A stretch of 10,126 nt of DNA from CAZEER01 sp964586315 (GTDB lineage: Bacteria; Fidelibacterota; Marinisomatia; Marinisomatales; UBA1611), in contig CAZPHE010000078.1 of the NCBI GenBank assembly GCA_964586315.1, positions 1 through 10,126 on the forward strand, read 5' to 3'. The translations under genes were made by a program, and so were the position numbers. Below the pieces are notes generated by a model that did not search any database, was not told the origin of the DNA, and saw only the letters and a program-made list of their open reading frames with translations. Numbering within the stretch: position 1 is the stretch's first letter; every line of letters begins with the position of its first letter. This document shows, piece by piece, positions 5,624-10,126 of the stretch.

Positions 5624-6262
5624 ATGAATTCAAAGAATAATAATGAAAAAACATCTGTGAAAAGTAAAAGAAAAAATTCATCTTTGTACGCTCCAACATT
5701 GAGAAATACATATAATAATGATATTATTCCAGAAATGTTTAAATTATTTCAGTATTCAAATATAATGGAAGTACCTAAGATAAATAGTATTTCCTTAAAC
5801 ATGGGTCTCGGTGATGCTAAAAACAATTCAAAAGATTTAGATAGTGCTCTTGAAGAATTGGCTCTTATATCAGGGCAAAAACCTATAATTACAAAAGCAA
5901 AAAAAGATATTTCTAATTTTAAGATTCGAAAAGGATGGCCTGTGGGATGTAAAGTCACTCTTAGAGCAGATCGTATGTATGAATTTTTAGAAAGATTAAT
6001 TTCGATTGCCCTTCCCAGAACTCGTGATTTTAGAGGATTATCATTTAAATCTTTTGATGGTCGTGGTAATTACAATTTTGGTGTTAAAGAACAGATCATA
6101 TTTACTGAAATAGATTATGATAAAATACAGTCTATACGTGGTTTAAATGTAACGATCACTACATCAGCCAGAACAGATGACCATGCCTATACATTACTTA
6201 AGCTTTTTGGACTGCCATTAAGAGAAAAACCTATTAAAAAAGATATAGAAGAGGAAGCCTAA
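5624..6262 (+). CDS. rplE: 50S ribosomal protein L5, with N-terminal extension
   Basis: L5 (uL5), 212 residues here against about 179 in E. coli, binds 5S rRNA, forms part of the central protuberance and contacts P-site tRNA. The core is canonical: NSISLNMGLGDA, LALISGQKPIITKAKKDISNFKIRKG, PVGCKVTLR, IALPRTRDFRGLS, SFDGRGNYNFGVKEQIIF, DYDKIQSIRGLNVTITTSA. The first roughly 22 residues, rich in Lys, Asn and Ser, extend beyond the usual start, and about 11 charged residues (ending DIEEEA) extend the C-terminus. The ATG at 5624 is only 2 bases after rplX but has no good SD. A TTG at 5684 would give a conventional N-terminus (then YAPTLRNTY) but leaves a 62-base gap and also lacks a clear SD. I prefer the ATG; the exact start is uncertain. 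Confidence 0.93.
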   Translation: MNSKNNNEKTSVKSKRKNSSLYAPTLRNTYNNDIIPEMFKLFQYSNIMEVPKINSISLNMGLGDAKNNSKDLDSALEELALISGQKPIITKAKKDISNFKIRKGWPVGCKVTLRADRMYEFLERLISIALPRTRDFRGLSFKSFDGRGNYNFGVKEQIIFTEIDYDKIQSIRGLNVTITTSARTDDHAYTLLKLFGLPLREKPIKKDIEEEA

Positions 6263-6447
6263 TGGCTAAGAAATCACAGATTCAAAAATCAAAACGAAAA
6301 GCGAAATACTCAACAAGAGAAAAAAATAGATGTTTTAAATGCGGTCGTCCCCATGCTTATTTAAGAAGATTTGGATTATGTCGTATTTGTTTTAGGGAAA
6401 TGGCACTGAAAGGTGAAATCCCTGGTATTACTAAAGCTAGCTGGTAG
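6262..6447 (+). CDS. rpsN: 30S ribosomal protein S14, short zinc-binding type
   Basis: S14 (uS14), 61 residues, is in the 30S head next to S3, S10 and S19. This is the short zinc-ribbon form (type Z): cysteines 24, 27, 40 and 43 form CFKC and CRIC pairs separated by 12 residues (GRPHAYLRRFGL), followed by the universal CFREMALKGEIPGITKASW. The cysteine-free forms are about 89-101 residues. The start overlaps the rplE stop as TAATG, with GAGGAA at 6251-6256 as SD. A zinc form within the spc operon is typical of Firmicutes, Thermus and many deep phyla, but not of typical Bacteroidetes or Proteobacteria, which helps limit the taxonomy. Confidence 0.98.
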   Translation: MAKKSQIQKSKRKAKYSTREKNRCFKCGRPHAYLRRFGLCRICFREMALKGEIPGITKASW

Positions 6448-6449
6448 GA
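6446..6449 (+). promoter_or_regulatory. Ribosome binding site deciding the rpsH start
   Basis: AGGA overlaps the rpsN TAG stop and lies 8 bases before the ATG at 6458. It favours that ATG over an upstream non-ATG start inside rpsN (6413) and over the second ATG at 6464. Confidence 0.6.
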
Positions 6450-6457
6450 ATATACTT

Positions 6458-6856
6458 ATGTCTATGTCAGATCCAATTGCAGATTTTTTAACACGAATTA
6501 GAAATGGGCTTTTAGCAAAAAAACGTTGGGTTAGTATTCCCAGTAGTAAATTGAAAAAGCGTATAGCCTTAGTTTTGAAAGAAGAAAGTTATATTGAAGA
6601 TTATTTTTTTATAACTAATTCTAATAAAGAAATAATTAGAATATTTTTAAAATATGATTACAATGGAAAACCTGTAATAGAAAATATAAAACGTGTGAGT
6701 AGACCTGGATTAAGAGTTTATGTTGCTGCAGGTGAGGCGCGGCGTGTTCTTGATGGTCTTGGAATATCAATCTTATCTACATCCAAAGGTGTTTTGTCAA
6801 ATAAAAAAGCAAAACAACTAGGAGTGGGTGGTGAACTAATTTGCGAGGTTTATTAG
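6458..6856 (+). CDS. rpsH: 30S ribosomal protein S8
   Basis: S8 (uS8), 132 residues, is a primary 16S rRNA binder of the central domain; in E. coli it also represses the spc operon by binding rplE mRNA. The ATG at 6458 gives MSMSDPIADFLTRIRNG, matching the E. coli start MSMQDPIADMLTRIRNG almost residue for residue, so a longer in-frame form from 6413 is not credible. Other landmarks are VSIPSSKLKKRIALVLKEE, the SRPGLRVY segment and the C-terminal ISILSTSKGVLSNKKAKQLGVGGELICEVY region (about residues 103-132), the rRNA-binding signature. Length is standard. A regulatory stem mimicking the 16S site was not evident near rplE by eye, but I could not fold the RNA. Confidence 0.97.
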   Translation: MSMSDPIADFLTRIRNGLLAKKRWVSIPSSKLKKRIALVLKEESYIEDYFFITNSNKEIIRIFLKYDYNGKPVIENIKRVSRPGLRVYVAAGEARRVLDGLGISILSTSKGVLSNKKAKQLGVGGELICEVY

Positions 6857-6861
6857 AAATT

Positions 6862-7401
6862 ATGTCTAGAATTGGGAAAAATCCCATTGCTTTGCCTGAT
6901 GATGTTAAGGTTAATATTGAAAGTAATTTGATATCAATTACTGGTTCTAAGGGAACTCTCCAATTCAATTTTCATGAATGTATAAAAATTGAAAATTCTG
7001 GTGGGTTTATCCAAGTAAGTCGAAATTCTGATGAACGTTCTCATAGGGCTCTTCATGGAACAACAAGGCAAATTATTAATAATATGGTAATCGGTGTATC
7101 TAAGGGATTTTTTAAAGAATTGGAAATAATTGGTGTTGGATATCAAGCTCAAGTACAAGGTAACCGGCTTCAAATTCAATTAGGTTACTCTCATGATATT
7201 TTTTTTGATGTTCCTGATGAAATTATATTAACAGCAAATAGAACAGAAATAAAAGTAGAAGGGATAGATAAGCAGTTGGTGGGTGCAGTAGCGGCAAAGA
7301 TTCGTTCTTTTAGACCTCCAGAACCTTATAAAGGTAAAGGAATTAGATATAAGAATGAATATGTTCGTACTAAACAGGGAAAAACAGTAGGAGCGAAATA
7401 A
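6862..7401 (+). CDS. rplF: 50S ribosomal protein L6
   Basis: L6 (uL6), 179 residues (E. coli 177), has two similar alpha/beta domains and sits near the sarcin-ricin loop and the factor-binding site. Translation from the ATG at 6862 gives the universal MSRIGKNPIALPDDV; an in-frame TTG at 6841 inside rpsH would add seven unsupported residues. Landmarks are VSITGSKG-like ISITGSKGTLQ, HRALHGTTRQIINNMVIGVSKGF in domain 1, LEIIGVGYQAQVQGNRLQIQLGYSH, and the C-terminal IRSFRPPEPYKGKGIRYKNEYVR. Only a weak SD (GAGG at 6845-6848) is seen, 13 bases away. The gap after rpsH is 5 bases. Confidence 0.97.
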   Translation: MSRIGKNPIALPDDVKVNIESNLISITGSKGTLQFNFHECIKIENSGGFIQVSRNSDERSHRALHGTTRQIINNMVIGVSKGFFKELEIIGVGYQAQVQGNRLQIQLGYSHDIFFDVPDEIILTANRTEIKVEGIDKQLVGAVAAKIRSFRPPEPYKGKGIRYKNEYVRTKQGKTVGAK

Positions 7402-7402
7402 T

Positions 7403-7774
7403 ATGGCAAATAAACGTTCCGAAACTCGTAAAAAAGAAAGAAGGCGAAATAGAAGTAAAAAAACATCTCGTTATAATGAAAATCGTCTCAGATTAGTTAT
7501 CTATCGCAGCCTTAAACATTTTGAGGCTCAAATTATAGATGATTTTAAAGGTCGAACACTGGTATCAGTTTCATCAAAAGATAAAAGTATAAAAACTTTA
7601 ATAGGAAAAATAAAAAACAAAACAGAAATTAGTCAAATTGTAGGTGAAGCGTTGGCAAAAAAAGCACAAAAAGAGAAGATTGGTCCAGTTGTATTAGATA
7701 GAAATGGGTATCCTTATCATGGTCGCGTTAGGGCTTTTGCAGATTCTGCACGAGAAAATGGTTTACAATTATAG
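7403..7774 (+). CDS. rplR: 50S ribosomal protein L18
   Basis: L18 (uL18), 123 residues, binds 5S rRNA with L5 and brings it to the central protuberance. The N-terminal tail is very basic (KRSETRKKERRRNRSKKTS), followed by RLRLVIYRSLKHFEAQIIDD, the helix IVGEALAKKAQKEKIGPVVLDRNG and the family end YHGRVRAFADSARENGLQL. Length is typical of about 115-125. It starts 1 base after the rplF stop; TAGGAG at 7388-7393, 9 bases upstream, is the likely SD. Its own TAG stop forms part of the rpsE SD. Confidence 0.97.
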   Translation: MANKRSETRKKERRRNRSKKTSRYNENRLRLVIYRSLKHFEAQIIDDFKGRTLVSVSSKDKSIKTLIGKIKNKTEISQIVGEALAKKAQKEKIGPVVLDRNGYPYHGRVRAFADSARENGLQL

Positions 7775-7777
7775 GAG
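7773..7777 (+). promoter_or_regulatory. Ribosome binding site fixing the TTG start of rpsE
   Basis: AGGAG overlaps the rplR TAG and lies 8 bases before the TTG at 7786. It supports a TTG start that the reading frame otherwise requires. Confidence 0.7.
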
Positions 7778-7785
7778 AATTTAAA

Positions 7786-8289
7786 TTGAGTATTATAAAT
7801 CCAGCTGAACTTGATCTTAAGGAAGAAACGGTTGTCAAAATTAATAGAACTGCTAAAGTGACTTCACGAGGTAAAAGGTTCAGATTCTCAGCAATGGTTG
7901 TAATCGGTGATGGTAGAGGTCATATTGGAGTAGGATTGGGAAAAGCTAATGAAGTGATTTCGGCTATACAAAAAGGTAAAGAAATTGCAAAAAGGAATAT
8001 TTGTAAAGTATCTATTATAAATGGAACAATTCCCCATATGATTATTGGCAAGCATGGTGCAAGTCGAATTATGCTTAAACCAGCTTCAGCAGGTACTGGA
8101 ATTATAGCTGGTGCAGCAGTTAGGGCAGTTATGGAACAGTCTGGTATTCATAATATTCTGACTAAAAGACAAGGTTCAAAAAATACAATGAATCTAATTT
8201 ATGCTACTATGAATGCATTGTTGAATATGAAAGATGCTGTTTCAGTTGCGAATAAACGTGGAATTTCAATAAAACAAGTGTTTAATTAA
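7786..8289 (+). CDS. rpsE: 30S ribosomal protein S5
   Basis: S5 (uS5), 167 residues (E. coli 167), lies at the mRNA entry and the body-head hinge and affects decoding accuracy. The N-terminal dsRNA-binding-like domain shows VVKINRTAKVTSRGKRFRFSAMVVIGDG and HIGVGLGKANEVISAIQKG; the C-terminal domain shows MLKPASAGTGIIAGAAVRAVMEQSGIHNILTKRQGS. The start is TTG: the next in-frame methionine is inside the conserved core, and AGGAG lies at good spacing. In the loop that in E. coli reads VKGGR and carries spectinomycin-resistance changes, this protein has TSRGKR; whether this alters drug binding cannot be told from sequence. The stop overlaps the rpmD start (TAATG). Confidence 0.97.
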   Translation: MSIINPAELDLKEETVVKINRTAKVTSRGKRFRFSAMVVIGDGRGHIGVGLGKANEVISAIQKGKEIAKRNICKVSIINGTIPHMIIGKHGASRIMLKPASAGTGIIAGAAVRAVMEQSGIHNILTKRQGSKNTMNLIYATMNALLNMKDAVSVANKRGISIKQVFN

Positions 8290-8486
8290 TGGCTAGATCT
8301 AAAACAAAAAAAATATTGCGTATAAAGCAAATAAAAAGTGGAATTGGATACAAACCCAAAGCAAAAGCTACATTAAAAGCTTTAGGACTTCGAAAAATGT
8401 ATCAAACTGTTGAACATCTAGATTGTCCTGAAATCCGTGGGATGATTAATGTAATTCCTTATCTTATCAAGGTTGAAGAATTATGA
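8289..8486 (+). CDS. rpmD: 50S ribosomal protein L30
   Basis: L30 (uL30), 65 residues, is a small 50S protein on the side near 5S rRNA. It has the family core LRIKQIKSGIGYKPKAKATLKALGLRKMYQTVEHLD (in E. coli [34 protein letters not shown]) and then a strand with PEIRGMINVIPYLIKVEE. The length is slightly above the usual 58-62. It overlaps rpsE by TAATG with no clear SD, and rplO by ATGA. Many lineages lack L30, so its presence between S5 and L15 is mildly informative. An eight-A run lies at 8306-8313 within the first codons. Confidence 0.95.
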   Translation: MARSKTKKILRIKQIKSGIGYKPKAKATLKALGLRKMYQTVEHLDCPEIRGMINVIPYLIKVEEL

Positions 8487-8920
8487 GACTCAATTTTTTA
8501 TCACCTTTGGAAGGATCAATAAAAAGACGTAAACGACCTGGTCGTGGTAATGGATCAGGATTAGGAAAATCTGCAGGTCGTGGTGATAAAGGAGCTGGTC
8601 AGCGTTCTGGGTTTAAGCGTCGTCCTTGGTTCGAGGGTGGTCAAATGCCTTTAGCTCGGAGATTACCTAAGAAAGGTTTTAAAAATAAGTTTAAAAAAGA
8701 ATTTCAAACTGTAAACTTAGAAAGAATCGAAAACTTAAAATTAGAATTTATAGATCCAAAAGTTCTTGCTGATAATGGTTTAATACGATCAAGTTTAAAA
8801 CCAATAAAAATACTTGCTAAAGGGAATCTTAAAACAAAATTAAGTATTACTGCAACTGAGTTCAGTAAGTCTGCAAAAGAAAAAATTGAAAAATTAGGCG
8901 GGAAAATAATAGAACGATGA
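8483..8920 (+). CDS. rplO: 50S ribosomal protein L15
   Basis: L15 (uL15), 145 residues (E. coli 144), is a late assembly protein whose long N-terminal arm runs through 23S rRNA. The arm is Gly/Arg/Lys-rich as expected: RRKRPGRGNGSGLGKSAGRG, DKGAGQRSG and KRRPWFEGGQMPLARRLPKKGF. The C-terminal globular domain includes LADNGLIRSSLKPIKILAKGNLKTKLSI and ends EKIEKLGGKIIER. The ATG overlaps the rpmD stop (ATGA), with AAGG at 8469-8472, and its own stop overlaps the secY ATG (ATGA). Confidence 0.97.
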   Translation: MRLNFLSPLEGSIKRRKRPGRGNGSGLGKSAGRGDKGAGQRSGFKRRPWFEGGQMPLARRLPKKGFKNKFKKEFQTVNLERIENLKLEFIDPKVLADNGLIRSSLKPIKILAKGNLKTKLSITATEFSKSAKEKIEKLGGKIIER

Positions 8921-10126
8921 TTGATAAGATAAAAAGTATTTTTATTATTCCTGAACTTAGACAAAGAATTCTTTTTACTGTCGGTATATTAGTTGTTGTA
9001 CGGATAGGTGCGCATATTCCTATTCCTGGAGTTGATGGCGAAGTTCTAAAAGATGCATTTAATCAATTTCAAACTGGTCTATTTGGTTTATTCAATACTT
9101 TTGTAGGAGGTGCCTTCGAAAAGGCATCATTATTTTCTTTAGGAATCATGCCATATATATCTTCATCAATTATTATTCAATTAATGGGTTCAGTTGTTCC
9201 CTATTTCCAAAGATTACAAAAAGAAGGGGAGGCAGGCAGGAAAAAAATTAATCAAATCACTAGATATGGAACTGTATTTCTTTCATCTATGCAGTCCTAT
9301 GGTGTCGTTGCTGTATTCCTTCCAAGCTTAACATCAAATGGCCAATCCGTTGTTTTAAATCCTGGTTGGATGTTTACTTTTACAGGAATGGTTAGTATGG
9401 TAACTGGTACTTTATTCTTAATGTGGTTAGGTGAAAGAATAACAGACAGGGGTATTGGTAATGGAATATCATTAATTATAATGGTTGGTATAGTTGCTGC
9501 ATTTCCAAATGTTATTCTAAATGAAATCACTTTAGTACAAGAACAGGTCCGTGGTTTACTGTCAGAATTTATTTTAATGGGTATAATGTTCCTCATCATA
9601 TGCTTTGTAGTATTGTTAACACAAGGTACTCGAAAAATTCCAGTACAATATGCTAAGAGAGTGGTAGGACGAAAAGTATATGGTGGACAAAATACTCATA
9701 TACCAATGAGAGTTAATACAGCAGGAGTGATGCCTATTATTTTTGCGCAATCAATTATGTTTATCCCAAGTACAGTCTCTACATTTCTTGGAGATAGCGA
9801 TTTTGCAAGAAAACTGATGGTGTGGTTCTCTTTTGAACATCCCTTCTATTGGGTGATCTTTGGTTTGATGATTATATTTTTCACCTATTTTTATACAGCT
9901 ATTGCTTTCGATCCAGTGCAAGTGTCATCAACAATGAAACAACAAGGTGGCTTTATTCCTGGAGTACGACCCGGTAAAAAAACTGCTGAATATATTGATA
10001 ATATTTTAACTCGAGTTACATTGCCTGGGTCTATTGCTTTAGCGTTTGTTGCAATTTTCCCTTATATATTATTGAATCTTATGGATATTAATTATGACCT
10101 AGCTTCTTTCTTTGGAGGTTCCAGCT
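8917..10126 (+). CDS. secY: Protein translocase subunit SecY (3' end cut by window edge)
   Basis: SecY is the channel subunit of the SecYEG translocon in the inner membrane. The frame opens at the ATG at 8917, overlapping the rplO stop (ATGA), and stays open to the window end: 403 residues of an expected roughly 435-450, stopping in FFGGSS just before the last membrane segment. Landmarks are the N-terminal PELRQRILFTVGILVVVRIGAHIPIPGVD (TM1, about 18-40), SLGIMPYISSSIIIQLM (TM2b, 74-90), QRLQKEGEAGRKKINQITRYGT (98-119), GERITDRGIGNGISLIIM (172-189), the cytoplasmic loop TQGTRKIPVQYAKRVVG (235-251), NTAGVMPIIFAQSIMFIP (267-284) and GGFIPGVRPGKKTAEYID (344-361). R351 corresponds to the SecA-critical Arg357 of E. 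coli. It is the expected end of the spc cluster, translationally coupled to rplO. Confidence 0.97.
   Translation, partial: MIDKIKSIFIIPELRQRILFTVGILVVVRIGAHIPIPGVDGEVLKDAFNQFQTGLFGLFNTFVGGAFEKASLFSLGIMPYISSSIIIQLMGSVVPYFQRLQKEGEAGRKKINQITRYGTVFLSSMQSYGVVAVFLPSLTSNGQSVVLNPGWMFTFTGMVSMVTGTLFLMWLGERITDRGIGNGISLIIMVGIVAAFPNVILNEITLVQEQVRGLLSEFILMGIMFLIICFVVLLTQGTRKIPVQYAKRVVGRKVYGGQNTHIPMRVNTAGVMPIIFAQSIMFIPSTVSTFLGDSDFARKLMVWFSFEHPFYWVIFGLMIIFFTYFYTAIAFDPVQVSSTMKQQGGFIPGVRPGKKTAEYIDNILTRVTLPGSIALAFVAIFPYILLNLMDINYDLASFFGGSS

Noticed and set aside
6413..6457. Upstream in-frame extension of rpsH into rpsN
   Set aside because: S8 homology begins exactly at the ATG at 6458 with an SD at 6446-6449; the extra residues match nothing and lie inside S14 codons.
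6841..6861. Upstream TTG start of rplF inside rpsH
   Set aside because: L6 homology begins at MSRIGKNPI from the ATG at 6862.
9297..9599. Antisense 100-codon frame, hydrophobic, opposite secY
   Set aside because: It is the complement of SecY membrane segments; the sense frame is unambiguous SecY.

Overview
This window is a bacterial ribosomal-protein cluster, the joined S10 and spc operons, all on the + strand. It opens with the last codons of tuf (EF-Tu). Then follow rpsJ, rplC, rplD, rplW, rplB, rpsS, rplV, rpsC, rplP, rpmC, rpsQ, rplN, rplX, rplE, rpsN, rpsH, rplF, rplR, rpsE, rpmD, rplO and a secY gene cut by the right edge. The order is the classical bacterial one with no insertion, loss or inversion. 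No RNA genes, mobile elements, repeats, CRISPR arrays or terminators are visible. No gene-free stretch is longer than about 12 bases.

The DNA is clearly AT-rich. Genes are packed with TAATG, ATGA or GTGA overlaps or gaps of 1 to 12 bases, so the block reads as one transcript entering from tuf upstream and continuing into secY and beyond. No promoter can be placed inside the window. Several Shine-Dalgarno (SD) sites are built on the previous gene's stop codon (TAAGG, TAGGA, TAGGAG), which implies translational coupling. Four genes use non-ATG starts (rplD and rpsQ GTG; rpsC and rpsE TTG).

The organism is an AT-rich bacterium. SecY (for example the run GVMPIIFAQSIMFIP) and the L2 motif DHPMGGGEG resemble the Bacteroidetes/Chlorobi/Marinimicrobia (FCB) side of the tree. 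S14 is the short four-cysteine zinc form, unlike the long S14 of typical Bacteroidetes. A marine Marinimicrobia-like lineage is one possibility, but this is recall-based inference with low confidence.

The one real anomaly is at the first junction. S10 (rpsJ) and L3 (rplC) lie in a single uninterrupted 309-codon frame with no stop between them. Codon 103, where S10 normally ends, reads TTA instead of a stop, and L3 begins at codon 105 with its own ATG and an SD-like AAGG upstream. This would join a 30S protein to a 50S protein. It is either a stop-loss mutation, a one-base indel or assembly error, or a genuine fusion. Everything else looks like standard housekeeping: the genes build both ribosomal subunits, and SecY forms the protein-export channel.
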